Part shown: positions 15,874 through 29,900 of the stretch, piece after piece
How positions within the stretch are numbered: the first letter of the stretch is position 1
Layout of the letters: the number at the start of each line of letters is the position of its first letter
NCBI GenBank assembly: GCA_011390205.1
Contig: JAABSX010000031.1
Span: 1 to 46,469, forward strand
DNA: 46,469 nucleotides
DNA from: Microscillaceae bacterium
GTDB taxonomy: Bacteria > Bacteroidota > Bacteroidia > Cytophagales > Microscillaceae
Direction of reading: 5' to 3'
Program-made: the position numbers and the translations under genes
Notes under the pieces: model-generated
Databases searched by the model: none
The model's input: only the letters and a program-made list of their open reading frames with translations
What the model was told of the DNA's origin: nothing

Positions 15874-17277
15874 CTATGGTTCTTCTTCTGGATAGATTTC
15901 TGTTTTATTTTTTTGGAGTTCAGAGATTTGTTTGAGGTAGTCTTTTTCTTTTTCTCTCCATTGTCTTTGTTGCTGTTCTAATTCGGCAAACATTTTCTTG
16001 GAGTTTTCTAATAGACTCTCTGTGCGTTGGTTGATTTTCAGGCTGTGCAATACTGCGGCGATGCTTTCGGCAACTTTCTCTAAAAAGGCAACTTGATGGG
16101 GTTGAAATGGATGCAGTGACAATATCTCTATAACACCCTCGTCATAGTCACGGTATTTGAGTGTGACTATGAGCAAAGATTGAGGCTTGATTTGCGTCGT
16201 TCCTGTTTGAAAAGTGGCATACTGCTCAGGGATTTGTTGGATGAGTATGGTCTTGGCACTTTGGATACACTTGCCCAAGAGTCCTTCTTCTATTTGCTGT
16301 TCTTTTTTAGAGATTTTTTCAATGGAAAGTCCGTAGCCTCCCTTGCAGACGAGTTGTTTATCTCCTTGTATGAGCTCTTCGGTGGCATAAATAGCCCCCT
16401 GTAGTGCATCGAGATGTTTTACAACTTCACTGATTAATTTTTGATAAAAGGCTGGTTCTGTGTTGGCTTCTTGCATAAACTGGCTAAATGTCGCTAATCC
16501 ATTATTGAACCAGTTTTGTTGATTTTGAGACTCTTTGTGCACTTCTATTTCACGCAGGGTTTCTCTGAGTTTTACTTCTCTGGTGTTGAGAATTTCGTTT
16601 TTTTCGTAGGCATCTTCTAGTAGTTTTTGGTTTCTTTTTTCGTATTGATGGTTTAAGATTCTAGAAAAAAGCAGCACTACTATTAAAGTAATAATTACCA
16701 ATGTAAAATCTTCGGTCATTACTTCTAAGTACGCCTTGTCATTGATGTTTAAATCAGATATCCAAACTTGATAATAACGATGCACCCAGACATAGCCCCA
16801 AGTGCCTATTGAGATAATGATAAACAATGCAATGATAAGATAGACGAGCTCTCCTGTGGTAAACAACACAAGAGGTGCTACCAGTGTGCTAATGATAAAA
16901 AAACGGGGAGAAATATAATGTACTAGCCCTATTTGTTCTGCATTGTAGATTTTGATAGATACATTTAAAAAAAATGTAAATAAGCCTGGGGCAAGGCTGA
17001 TAATGAATCTTGAGAGTATATTGAGTCTTAATTTGTTAAGAAACAAGACCAATAAACCAAAAAAGACGGCTGGACTTAGGGCAAGTGCTGCCTGAAAATT
17101 TCCACGAAGCCCTATCACCACAATGCTCAAGTACGAGAAAGCCACAAAAGCCAACAACAAACCTATGAAGTTTGATAAAAATATACGCTGCTTCAATAAG
17201 AAAGACATATTTTCATAAACACCCATTCGGATGGTTTTACGCCATATTTCCTTGAGCTTGGTCATAGTAAGTGTCAA
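15874..17277 (-). CDS. Polytopic membrane protein with coiled coil and GAF domain
   Basis: A 467-residue protein with six to seven predicted membrane segments in residues about 25-215, then a basic coiled-coil helix (about 215-255, NQKLLEDAYEKNEILNTREVKLRETL), a GAF-like domain (about 260-415) and a second coiled coil ending in an acidic tail (about 415-467, KKMFAELEQQQRQWREKEKDYLKQ). This is the layout of a membrane sensor, but I see no histidine-kinase H/N/G boxes, GGDEF, EAL or PP2C motifs after the GAF domain. It may be a partner subunit signalling through its coiled coil, or a truncated regulator. It lies 115 bp from the rhodanese-like gene. The ligand is unknown. Confidence 0.8.
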   Translation of the reverse strand: MTLTMTKLKEIWRKTIRMGVYENMSFLLKQRIFLSNFIGLLLAFVAFSYLSIVVIGLRGNFQAALALSPAVFFGLLVLFLNKLRLNILSRFIISLAPGLFTFFLNVSIKIYNAEQIGLVHYISPRFFIISTLVAPLVLFTTGELVYLIIALFIIISIGTWGYVWVHRYYQVWISDLNINDKAYLEVMTEDFTLVIITLIVVLLFSRILNHQYEKRNQKLLEDAYEKNEILNTREVKLRETLREIEVHKESQNQQNWFNNGLATFSQFMQEANTEPAFYQKLISEVVKHLDALQGAIYATEELIQGDKQLVCKGGYGLSIEKISKKEQQIEEGLLGKCIQSAKTILIQQIPEQYATFQTGTTQIKPQSLLIVTLKYRDYDEGVIEILSLHPFQPHQVAFLEKVAESIAAVLHSLKINQRTESLLENSKKMFAELEQQQRQWREKEKDYLKQISELQKNKTEIYPEEEP

Positions 17278-17391
17278 TGTATAGTTATTGAATGACTTTA
17301 TGCACGCTGCAATATACTGATAACTGGGCTAAAAGTTTGCCAAGAACTATTCTGGTGATTATTTTTATAACTATTTTGACAGGCCTTTTAT

Positions 17392-17742
17392 TTATTCACA
17401 GACAAGATTTCCTACCCATACGCCCAGCCCTCCTTCGAGGAAAGCTATTCTTTTAAATCCAAGTTTGTGCATCGTCTCTGCTGCCCTTTGTGCACGTACA
17501 TCCCCATTAGAATAAAGCAAATACAGGGTATTTTTAGAAAAATTTCTGAGTGATTGCTTGTCTATTTTATCAAGGTGCAGTGCCCCGTAGATGTGTCCAT
17601 TTGCGTACTCCTCATAGCTTCTGACATCTATGGTGATGCTGCTACCTGAGATGCTGCTCCTAAACGCTACATAAGTCAAAGCCTTTACTGGTGCTTGTCT
17701 GAGGAGTCTTATTTGCCTGCATAAGGTTCGTAATATGCTCAT
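17392..17742 (-). CDS. Rhodanese-like domain protein lacking the catalytic Cys
   Basis: A 116-residue single rhodanese domain. The family landmarks TIDVRSYEEYANGHIYGALHL (CH2A-like) and GFKRIAFLEGGLGVWV (C-terminal helix) are clear. The active-site loop, normally Tyr-Cys-x4-Arg, reads LLYSNGDVRAQRAA. The Cys position is Ser and the Arg is kept. Sulfur transfer by the usual persulfide route is therefore unlikely. Cys-less rhodaneses are known to act in binding or regulation. A basic N-terminal stretch of about 25 residues precedes the domain without a clear signal peptide. A strong terminator separates it from the giant gene upstream. Confidence 0.85.
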   Translation of the reverse strand: MSILRTLCRQIRLLRQAPVKALTYVAFRSSISGSSITIDVRSYEEYANGHIYGALHLDKIDKQSLRNFSKNTLYLLYSNGDVRAQRAAETMHKLGFKRIAFLEGGLGVWVGNLVCE

Positions 17743-17790
17743 TTTTTATATGCTATATTATTTTCTTTGGATGACTAACTGTCTGATTAT

Positions 17791-17838
17791 CACAAAAAAC
17801 CGCCCAAACTTCTTATAAAGTTTAGGCGGTTTTTTGTG
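17791..17838. terminator. Bidirectional intrinsic terminator after the giant gene
   Basis: A long hairpin with arms reading CCGCC-C-AAACTT and AAGTTT-A-GGCGG around a short loop, flanked by AAAAAA on one side and TTTTTT on the other. It lies 90 bp past the stop of the giant gene and upstream of the rhodanese-like gene. It should end the 12-kb transcript, and its symmetry allows action on both strands. Confidence 0.85.
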
Positions 17839-17927
17839 TGTATGAGCAGGTTTTCAAGAGAGCATTGCTTGCTTTTTGCTAGTAATTCTCTTCTCAATAA
17901 GCTGCCCAAGTTCAATACGTGTACTCT

Positions 17928-20900
17928 CTATCTTTTGATGATTTTGATAACGTAGTTTTTGTCCTTGGTAAAGAATCTCACCAGATACTGCCCTGCGGCT
18001 GCTTTGTTGAGGCTTCTTTCTAAGATACTTTCAAGTGCTTTGCGTTCTTCTTGTGCTTCTATCACCAGCTGTCCCTTCATATCAAGGACCTGCATCATTA
18101 TCTTACCTTGCGCATCTATCTCTGCGGAAGCCTCTATTTTAATTGGAGATAGTCCGTCATAAGGGTTTGGATAGATACGCATCGTAGCCTCACTGCCTTC
18201 TGCTTTGATGTATATGACATCACTCAATGCACTGTCTCCATTTTTGTCTATCTGCTTCAATCGGTAGTAAGCACTTTCTGAGGCATCATTATCTATGTAA
18301 GCATAGTTAAGCACTTGGATAGAATTGCCTGCACCATCTACGAACCCAACCGTGGTGAAGTCGGTAGCGTTTTGGCTTTTCTGAATCTCAAAACCTACAT
18401 TATCTTCTTCTGAGGCTGTAGCCCATATCAGTTGTGTACGGTCTGCGTCTAGCCTTCTTCCTTCAAAAGAAAGCAAACGCACTGGCAGGCTGACCCCATC
18501 CCCTGCGATGATTACCTGACTAAACCCTGTGATACCACCAAAAGCAATGTCATCTCCAGTGATGTTGCTTGCCGCAAAGTTACTTGTCCAGCCTAAGTGG
18601 TCATTCTCTCCTCTTTTGTAAAGTGTGTAATCTGATGGATTGACACTAAGCATAAATTGGCTGTCTAGTGTAAACACAAACTCCATGGGGTCTAATCCTG
18701 TATCACTCCCGTAGTTATTGATTACCCAATAATCAGGTGTCTTGCCTTTGCCAGGTGCGGGGTCATCTCCTGAGGGGGTAAGCCCTATGATTTTGGTGAT
18801 GACAATCTCCCCTGCTGGGTGATTTGCCCCAAAATTGATGCTAAACCCAGTCTGACCGAATGTTACTGAACCATTACCTTGGCTGTTTGCTCTAAACGAT
18901 ACCCCTCCACCTACAGGTACTGATGCTGTACTGCGTGGTACTTCTAGATTGGTATTGGTGATTGTAGCCACAAAGCCATCCACAAAATCACTGGCGATAG
19001 CTCCAATACTTTCATTAAATTGGAGATAAGCAAGCAATCCAATTTCATTTCCTTTTTTCGTAAGGTGTCTATTCTCACGGATTTGCTCTTGTGTACATGC
19101 TTCTGCCCAGATACTGACCTCGTCTATCTGTCCATTGAAGTTGAGATTGGGTACTTCGGCATTGGCACCTATCCATACAGGAGCGTCATTTAGGGTAGGA
19201 GTGCCTGTTACATTTTTCTGTCCTTCTGGTATTCCATCTACATACAGAACCATCTCTGTGCCACTGTAGGTAGCTGCGATATGGTGCCATTTACCATCAT
19301 TGATACTGCTTGTGCTTAGTACATTATCCACTCCCTCAATGATAAACTGCACTTGGTTGGTACTACCAAATCTCTGTAATCTCCAAGCGGTATTTCCCTT
19401 AGTAATAATGGCTTGGTTATTTTTATCAAAAGCAGCTACTTTAAGCCAAAGCTCTAGGCTGAATTTATTTTCAAAGTCAAAGTACTCTTCTCTGTTGAGG
19501 GCTGCATAATCATCTACGCCATCTAATTCCAGTAAATTACCTGGTGTGCTATTGGTCGTTTTCAACAATCTTGCACCAGCAGCAGCACCATTATTGATGG
19601 GATAGGCTACGGCATCTAAGGTTATTTGCTTGAGTTCAGCATCTATCAGATTTCCTTCTGAGGCGTTCTCTGCTATGTCATAAGTCAGCCAGAATTGATT
19701 TACACCTGCCTGCAAGGTGTAGTTAAGCCCTGTGATGGTAAAATCTCCACTGGGGTTATCTGTGAATCCGAGTATCTGCCCTCCTTTTAATGTAGGGGAG
19801 TCTGTTTGGTACAGTCTGGCACGGAGTATATCACTGAGTGTGCTTGTGCCATTTGTACTCAATGTAATTTGCTGAAGTTCTTGCCCAGCAGTGGCCGTAA
19901 TCTGCACAGACAAAATTGCTTTGTTTTTGCCTCCTGCCGTGAGTGCACGTGTATTTTGAGCTACTTGTACTGTTACTAGCCCCCTTACTGCGAGTGTAAA
20001 CTCTTGGGAGACACTCTGCCCCTGCGAGTCTGTAGCACGCACTATGATATCAATATCCCCTATGTCTGAAGCACTTGCTGTGCCTGAGAATCTGCGATTT
20101 GAGGGTGTAAACGTAAGCCATGCGGGTAGAGGATCTCCGTTGCTGAGTGTAGCACTGAGGGTCAATACGGGGTCATCTCCATCTAAGAAGGCAAAGCTAG
20201 AGATTTGATAATTGTACGCCTGCCCTTGATTTACAATCTGATTAGGGATGACTTGATTGACAATAGGCGGCACATTGACGGGTGCTTCGTAGGGTACAAC
20301 CTCTATTGCTGAAATCATTGGGTTTTGAACCAATCCTTTCAAGAAATCAATGTTTACGAAGCCGTCTTGTACATCAACAATGAACTCTCTTGTGATGGCA
20401 ATGTTCATACCTCCTGCTTCCGCAAAGACATCAAAGTTAGTCAGTTTATGCTCGCCCTCTATGTCCACATTAAATATGCGTGAACCTACTGCTACTGTAC
20501 CATTGTGATTAAATAACTCTGCAAAGTGTAACACTACTTGATACATTCCATTGGTAACAGGAATGGCATAGTTAAAATTACCATCTCGCCAACGTTGTCT
20601 TTGGTATAGTTGGTTATTAGCGCTGTTCGTAATATTATTGCTCGAGTTGGAAGTATTAGAAGGTGTACTAAAATGAGTATCAGCTATAAATACATTTCCA
20701 TTATTGTCAGTAAATGGAAGTGTATGCCCTGCTTGGATTCTCAGTGTAGTAGGGCAATTAGGCTCTGAGACCACCGTAAAGTTCTGTATTACGGAGCAGT
20801 TATTGGCATCAAAAATCTCTACTGAATAATCTCCTGCAGCTAGATTTTCAAGAATGACTGTCCCCTGTACAGGATTTCCATTCCAAAAGACGCTGTAAGG

Positions 20901-23900
20901 TGCAGTACCACCCGTGATATTTTGGACTTGGGCAGTCCCGTTGTTTCCTCCTTCACAGCTTACACCTGTGAGATTAATATCAAAAGTGATGGCACTTGGA
21001 TTTTCGGCAACAGTAAAATTGGCCTCTGACTCACAGGCACTGGCTACATCTTCTTTCACATAGATGGTATATTCTCCTGGGAGTAGATTGCTAAATGTTG
21101 GTGAGGTTTGGTAATTTCCAAACTTGCCTAGTTTGTAAAGTACAGGGTTTGTATTTCCTACTGCTGCTACCTGTATAGAGCCATTGGACTGGCTACATTC
21201 AGCATTGGTACTGCTCACAAGCTGCAGAGTGATAGGGCTGGCATTGTTAAATTGGAATATCTCAATGCCTGCTAGGCTAGGTCTATCTACGATAGGGTTA
21301 AAGCGCAGATCTAGTACACCATCAGTTACAGTTACATTGAAATCTTTGACAATGGCAGATTTTTCACCTATTTCATTGAAGGCATCAAAACCCTCTATAA
21401 CCCTTTGCTCCTCTATGAATATATCATTGACGCGGCTGTTGATACTCTTCCAAAAGATTTCTGCAAAGTGTAGCCTCACGGTATAATCTCCGTTGGTGAG
21501 TGGAATAGCATATTCTATGCGTCTTCCGTTTTGATTTCCTTGCGAAGACATATATTGGTTATACAGTTCATCTCTGTCTGTCAGGGCTACTTTCACGGCA
21601 GGGAATCGGTCTATTTTATAGTCAATTCCTATGACACGGAAGGGCACATCGGATTCCCAAGTTTCTCCAGCAATGTTTACAGGGTTGGTATCTTCTGCAG
21701 CAGCCTTTATTTTGCGGGGTAGCACCGAGGTATTACAAGTAGAGGAGGCAATGCCGTATAAAGGCACACGCATAGGAGAGTCTTCACTGTTGTAATGAAT
21801 GAGCAGTGTTGCTTGTTTTACACCAAATTCTGATGGATTAAAATGCACTTGCATGGTGGTAGCTTCAGCAGGTGTGAGTATAGTTTTGGCTGGTAAATCT
21901 GCAAAAAACTCTCCTCTGTTTTGTCCTACTACCTCTACAAAAGAAATTTCAATATCGGGGTCATCATCTCCTGGGAATATCTGCCCGAGGCTTCTTAGAT
22001 TAAGTACTTTAGTGCTTGGGTTATTCAGGTTTACTTGCCCAAAATCAAGGTCAGATTGTTTTTCGGAGGGGTCATTGGTGATGCCATTTCCTGTGGCAAG
22101 CAATGAGGCATAGCCCGTTCCGAACTCAGGGCGGACATTGGTGATTAAGAATACATTGTCATTGTAGTCAAAGTTAGCATTCCCAGATAAGTAATCATTT
22201 GCCAAAACAAAAGCAAAAGGTACAATCTCTCCTTTTGAGTTTCTGAGCTTCCAGATACGAGTTCCCACAGTTGGTGCGTCGTTATTAGGATTCGCATCAT
22301 TGAATGTAGTATTGGTATTAGGCCAATTCAGGAATGGGTTGGTAGCATCATTTCCACCAAGAGTTACGTTGAATCTACCATTAGGATTAAATTCTACCTC
22401 AGCAGGTTGCCCAAGTGTTCCTTGATTCGCGGCATTGACAGTTTTACTTCTTCTTGGTAGTAGCGTCTGCGAATCTTCCCCAATGTGTATAGTTCTCAGA
22501 GTACCTTTATTACCAACATTACCTCCATTAGTTTCTGGATTATTCTCTTGTGTCCAGCTTCTAGCACCACCATCACAGCAGCCGTGGTAAGCAGCCAGCT
22601 GCCTTATGTTTACAGGCTTGTTAGGGTCTGCACGTAAGAAGTTATTGGTATAAATCTCATCACCAGCCACCGAGAAATCATCACCAGCCTTAAAGTTAGG
22701 GCTTGGGAATGCAATATCTATCGTCAATCCGAAGGCTTCTAATATTTCACTTGCCATAGGTTCACCTCTACCCTCTCCTTCTCGCTGCCATAGCCCACGT
22801 AGCCTTACTTCTTTGTAGGGGGTTTCGTCATCATTAGAAATGATGGCAAGTGTTTCGTGCAATACTTTGATGCCATTGCTACGTGGGTTGGGCGGATTAA
22901 GTGCAATAAACCTCAGCCCTATGTCCAAGAACTGATTACTTGAAATATTCAGTGGCAGGTTACTAACATTATAAGGAACTCCGTTGATGGTTTCTATTTG
23001 CCAGTAATCAGAATTGGAAAGAATGAGATCAAAAATTCTGAGGGCTTCACTTCCTCTGTTATTGACACGCAGTGTTACGAAATCATGGTACTCAGCCGTG
23101 CCACCACTTGATTGCCTCCATCCTTCTTCTTGGATGCGATGAAAAGAAAGTTCATCGTTTTCAGGAAATTTATCCCTGTTTTCAAGTACCATTTTGGTGT
23201 TATTGAGAGGTACTTGTTCTACGCTAAAATTATAAGAAGGAGTTTGGGTAATGTTTCCGTTTCCATCTGTTACTCTGAATAGAATGCTATATGTTCCAGA
23301 CTCATCTACGATAAGAGAGTTGGTATAAATCTGCCAAGAAACACCATTGTCTAGGCTAAACTCTGTACTTGCAATGCCACTTCCACCTTGGTCACTGGAC
23401 AATGCTCTTACGACTACTTTATTTTTATAAAGGTCTTGCGCAAGTTCTACACCATCAAAACTAATTTGAACAGTAGGGGGAATATCGTCATTGGCTGCAT
23501 TGGTGGGTCTTATCCAGATATATTGAATCTTTGTATTGACTCCTGTCTGCCCATCTATGGTTAGTTTTCCATCGGTTACTTCTACAGTGCGCTGTGTAAG
23601 CAAGTTTGCATTGGCATTCCACATTTGGTGGTTAAAATCCATAAAGTATTTGCCTTCTACTCTAATGGTATGGTGGCTGTCAAAAAATAGAGTTTCACCA
23701 ACAGAAATAGCTACATCATATAAGCCATTAGGGAGAGTCATTTCCCAGTTTGCGCGTTCTGTAATGCTAAGCTGAAAGTGATTGAGAGTTTGTAACACTC
23801 CATTTCCTCCTCTTCGACGTGCTTGTGCAGTATTATTGTAAGGGCTACCGTCTTGAGTACTTATCCATCCGTATTCATAGTTATTGCCTCCAAATGTACG

Positions 23901-26900
23901 TGTACCAAAAGCATCACCATAATCAGGTATATAGCCTGTGGGTACAGGTACAGGATTTCCATTAAATAAGGTTGGTTGGAAGTTAATCCTATATGCCCAG
24001 TTTCCATTAGGCACTGCCATTACTTTGAGCAATACAGTCATTTCTGCTTGTGTGAAGCCTGGTGCATTCGCCATTACTTTGGCCGTGTATAAGCCTGGTG
24101 CTAATCCGTTTGCATTGATGTTATAAGGTTGAGCAACACCGTCTGCAGGGTTATTCGGCAAGATAAGCCAAGGTGTTCCTGAGGTTTTGCTAAGGTTTAG
24201 CAGGGCTGTATTAACCGAACCAGTGGCAGTAGCCGTCTGTGCTGTGGCTGTTCCTCCTTGGTTAAGGTTAAATCGGATAATTTGTTTGTCAAATGTAAGC
24301 GCCTGAGGCAATACTTCTAAATTTATGTCAAGAAGGGCTGACTGATAGCCCGCAAAGCTTGCACGAATACGTCCTTTATATGAGCCTACTGCCAGATTGC
24401 TTGCATCTACTGTTAGCGTAATATCTCCCACCCCTGTGGTAGCTGGCACAGAAAGCCATGTGCTTCCAGAAAGCACTGAGAGGGTAACATTGCTAGGTGA
24501 GCCTGCAGTGGCTGTCAATGTGGTATTGAAGGTATTGATACCTGAGCCGAAAAGAACTACTTCATTGATACTGGTGTTGGCAAACCCTAGTCTTACATCT
24601 GCCAAGCCTGGCGTACCTATTCTGATGTAACTAATCTTGGTGTTTGCATTTCCTGTGGGTGATACGTTCAGTGTGCCATCTGCGACATTGACCTCAGCAA
24701 TGGCTCTCGAGAATCCAAATGTACTCTGTTGTGTAGTGGGGTCTGATATGCTAAAAAGTTGTGGATAATTTAATACCTCTACGCCTTCTACATTTACTCT
24801 GTGGTGGCTGTCATAAAACACATCTCCTGAGACTACTTCTACATAATAATTATTATTAGGCACATTGATTGCCCAGTTTGCCCAGTTTGATTGATTGTTG
24901 GTTCTTTGAAACTGGCTCAGCGTTTTGACTTCTTGCCCTACTCCTGCTGCAGTTCTTAGTCGGGTAGATGTTGTATTCTCTTTTGGTGCCCCGTTTGTGG
25001 GGTTTACCCAGCCAAACTCATAATTTTGCCCATTTTTGGTTTGGGTCTGAAAACCAAGCCCTGTATCTGAGATAAACCCTGATGGAACAGCATCTCCATC
25101 TCGCTGAAAGTTAATGCTGTATGTCCAGTTAATGAGTGGCAGCACCGAAAGCCTGATTGTCATTTCGCCATTGTTGTACCCATTGGCAGCAACTGTTACT
25201 GTAGCTTCATATTCTCCAAATGGCAAGGCATCAGACTGAATATCAAAAGCAAAAGCAGGGATGTTTGAGTCATAAGTAAAGACATCTCCCCAGTTTACAT
25301 TTCTTGGGGAAAGCCAAGTAGGGCTCAGCCCTGTGCCGTTGTCTATGGCTGTAAAGGTGAGATCAGCCGAAGTAGCCCCTGGTAAGTTGAGCACAGTCCA
25401 GATGTCTGAATTACTCCCTACTTCTACAATGACATCGTGGCTGTCAGGTATCAGTGTCATAGAAGGCAAAGCTGAGGCTACATGGGGCTTCACATTTTTG
25501 ACCAACATTACGACATCTTGGTAATCAAATCCTGTGGTGTTTTCCTCAAAAGCTACAATGTATTGATTGGGTACAATCTGCCCTGCTGTATTTTTCATAG
25601 CATATACCCTCACATGATGAGGGATAGCACCACTAAAAGTATTGAGGGCATCCTCACTGTATATCTTTCTGTTAGAGAAGAAAGGCCATTCGGTATAAAA
25701 TCCAAAAGGTGTGCTCAAATCTAAATCAAAACTATTAGCACCAGTAGCAATCGGATTAATATTTTGTGCATTGTTGGTAGGCGTATTGGCTACGCTTATC
25801 AAGGCTTGCTCTGTAGCAGTATTTCCTGACTGATACCAGCCCAGATTCACCACAGGGCTGGTAGAGGTAGGGCCATATACTGCCAACAATTCTATTTCTA
25901 CGGGCATATCAGAAGACTTTTCAAATTTTTGTATGCTTAGTTCCTCTCCTAACAAAGAACCGTCTTGTACGGAGCTATGCAGTATGTTGGTGCTAGGGTT
26001 ATCATCTCCTACATTAATGGGAATATTATACACATTTAAGATCGCCTGCAAGGAGGGCTCATTGTTGCCTCCATAGCCCTGTGTACCTAATCCTCTGAGG
26101 TTGATGGTCGTATTAAAATCTACGTTTCCTAAATGATTACTGGTAATGACAAGGTTTGCAAGGTTTGTACCTAAATCTGCAGCTTCGGTAGCATTGAATG
26201 CCACAGGCAAACTGATACTGCTGCCTGCTGGAATCGTAAAGGCTGTCTGAGCATTGGGCAAGCTAAATTTAGTTGCTTTGCTTCCAGTAAAAGAGATATT
26301 GCTAATCTCAAGGTTTAGTTCGCCTTGATTGCTAATCAAAAGATTCTGTACACTAGGGTTTGTATCTGTGATAGGATTACTGATTCTCAATACATTCTCT
26401 ACCTCTATCTCAGCGGCAGCTGCTACTGGCACATCTGCTTTGAGCAAAATAAGTTGCTGGCTTACACCTGCATTTCGATCATATTGAGCAATGTAGATAT
26501 TGCCTGTGTTGATGTCTTCTGTGAGTTCTAAGGGGTCTATGAAGCCTGTAAAGCCTGGTATATTTGTGTAAGATTCTATAATATCCCCAGTAACATTGTC
26601 AGGCTCTAATACAAGAATATCATTTTGCCCACTGAATCTGACCACAAGTAGTTTGTTTTTAAGAAGCCCTCCAAAGGCGTTACTTCGGTATTCAATCGCA
26701 CCATTTGGGGATTTATTAAACCCAAAATCATAGGCGGGTGCTACGTAGGCTGGGTCAGCCACAACAGAAGCTGGATATTTGGCTACATCTATGTGTGCAT
26801 CAGTTTGGCCTGGTAATCCATTGTAAGAAGCTCCTCCGTGGTTAAGCACAAAATACCCTTGATAAGGATTGGGGTGTCCGTGAAAACTTCCTTGTGAAGC

Positions 26901-29900
26901 CTTGAAAAGCCAATCTTTTTGGGTTTCTCCTCCACGTACTGCAGGCACATTCGGGAAGGAAGGATACTCATAAAAAGTACCATCTGCTCTTCTCACCCTG
27001 CTGCCATTGGCTATGGTCAGATAATTATCAGTAGAAGGTGTATTGGGTGAAGTAATATTGTTACCAGCAGTTCCATTGGTAGGGGCGTATAGTGTCCCGT
27101 TGCTGTGCCAGACGAGGTCATACGCATTTCGGATACCTGCCGAGAAGATACTCAGTGGAGAATTAGTAGCGTAGGGGTTATATGTACCATCAGACATGGT
27201 AATGGAAGAGGAAGATGCATTGTTAATCACACCGATATTGCTTGTAGTATAAGCATTGAGCGGCCACTGTCCTTCTGGAAGTTTGGCCAAATCAAGTCTT
27301 AGAATCGTGCCTGCGAGAAGGCTTTCTATACGATTTCCCCAAGCAGGGTCGGGGTCTCCACCGGCTGTATTGCTGCCTTGGCTGACGTATAAAGCTCCGT
27401 CTGGCCCTCTGACAATGCTGTTGGTAAGGTGATCTTTGGTAGAGCGAGGCAGATGAATGACCACATCTTTGACAGTGGCCAGGTTAGGTCCGCTTAGTTG
27501 GGTGATTTTTCCATCCCAATTAGGTCCATCCGTAAGCACAGCGGCATTGTGTGTAACATAAGCGATGAGGTTATTGGCTGTGGCATTTTTATCAAAGGTA
27601 AATCCAATAATAAGTCGGGGGTTTGTGTCTGTAACACCTGTTTCGGGGTTTGGTGAGGCAGCAAGTACAGGAGTCAATACTTCTAGGTTGGAGAGTGTTC
27701 CATCCGTGTTGATTGTCCATCTTTTGATTTGCCCTGCGGTATTGCTTGCATAAAGTTTGCCATCTGGGCCCACCTCGAGGCTTGTAAAGAAATCATCCAA
27801 ACCTGTGCCCAATGCAGCACCTGATACCTTGGTAAATGATACTCCAGGTAGTGTAGCTCCGCTTCCAGTATTGGTTGTGCCAGTAGTAAAGCTAGATACA
27901 AAATCTTGGAATGTAATACGGTCATTTAAATCTCCAGCTCTGTTTGCCTCCACTCCTTGTATCTTGAGTCTGTAGGTAGTTCCAGGATTGAGTGCAGTGT
28001 TGGGAGTCAATGTAATAGCATCTCCTCCTCCAGTATCATTGGAGTTAGAAGGAACAAGCAGCTCTGTAGAGCCAGTTACTTCGTATAGATTTACATTGCC
28101 CGCAACAGTAGTACTCGTAAGTTCAAAATTGGCTGGAGTATTGACTAATACTGTAATCTGAAAACCATTGATATTGACACCCAATGAGCCATTTGGAGGG
28201 TTAGGACCAGAGAAGAAGGCATCAGTGGCTAGTGGTGGATTGACTGTGAGTGTAATCTCTAAGGTAGCAGGCTCATAATCTTGTGCAACTGCTGTTACGG
28301 ATGCAGTGTAAGTGCCTGCTGCCAATCCTGCAGTATTAATTTCAAAATCAAAATTGGTATCTGTATTAAATACAAGATTGTTAATGGGGTTTCCGTTAAT
28401 CGTGAGCCAAGTAATAGGGTCAAAAGTAACCGCATCTAGTGCATTTAGTGTAAGTCCTAAATTTGTGCTGGCATCATTGGCACGGACGGTATTGCTGAGT
28501 GTGCCATTCGTGCCTAGTGAAAGCGAAACATTGTTGTTTGTAACTTGCTCAAAGAACAATGCTGCGGGCTGTGGCCCTGAAATCTCTATGGCAGAGATGA
28601 TGGCATTGTTGGTAATAGATGTAAAAGTAATGTTAAGAACTCCATCATTTACTACGATACCAGAAAAAGTCTTGACAGATGCCGTGGCAGGGCCTACATC
28701 TGCATTGATGTCATAATTACTGAGTGAGCCTTGGCCTCCTTCAATATCTACATTAAATACCCTATTGTCTGTGCCACCTGTGCCACCGCCTGGTGCACCA
28801 AAAAAAGGCTCTACCATGAGTAATTTTACGTTGTAGGACCCATTGGCCAACACAGGAATATTGTAACTAAAAGGAGCGCCTGCATCTGCAAAACGATAGT
28901 TCAAAAAGAGATTATCTTCACCTGTGCCTGCTACAGCAAAACTTTTACTACCTATTATTCCTCCCGTAGAGTATGTATCTGCCGTCCAGATATTGTTTTC
29001 AGCATCAGTATAGTTAGCGCCGCCCGCATTGATTCGGGTAGTGCCAATGGGAGGATCACTTGGCTCTACACCACTCAATACATATACATAATCTTGATAG
29101 TCACCATTGTTGGCATCTTCAAAACAGATTAAATACTGGTTAGGGACGGGGTTTCCTTGACGGTCTTTGAGCGGATAAGTACGTACACGGTGCTGACTGC
29201 CTGTACCTGGTGCTGTGCTAGGTGGGGTACTTGGTATATTGAGTGCATCCTCTGTGAAAGAACTACGCCCAAAATATGCAGAGGTGATATATACACCAAA
29301 GTCTGCCGTGCCAGGGTCAAATTGTATGCTTCCACTTTCTAACTCAGGTAATAAAGACTGATGCTCGGGTTTCTGCCCTGACAACACAAAGGTTTGATTC
29401 AATACTGGAGTTCCGTTGTCATTGGTGTACCAACCTGTAGGCAGCGGCTCTACGGGTGAATAGCGTGCTACTGGAGTGAGTTTAACAATGCTATTGCCTG
29501 CTTTTTGAAATCTCTGAACTTGTACCTCATCACCAATAAGGGTACTGCTCATATTGATAAGCCCATTTTCATAGGCTTGATCGCTTCCATCAAAAGCAAA
29601 AGGTAATAGGGTAAGTCCTGACCAGCCTACATTGATGTCATAACCTAATGCTTGTACCACTTGTGCTAAAGTTGGCTCAGCATATCCTCCAAAGCCCTGT
29701 GTACTTATTCCAAATAGATTTACAGTGAGGCTTGAGCTGTTGGTGTCATTGCTTTCAAAAGTAACCGAGCCATTGAGCAGCCCTAAATTGCCTGCACCAG
29801 GTGCGAAGGTAATCTCAAAACTAAGAGATTGTCCTTCGGTCAGTATTTCTGGAAAACTATGACTAGAAGTCAGGCTGTAAGCAGCACCCAGTACATTGGC

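Noticed and set aside
28312-28716. A 134-codon plus-strand frame, and many others like it, opposite the giant gene
   Set aside because: The minus-strand frame is continuous and full of recognisable domains. The antisense frames are by-products of Thr/Ser/Asn-rich codon use.
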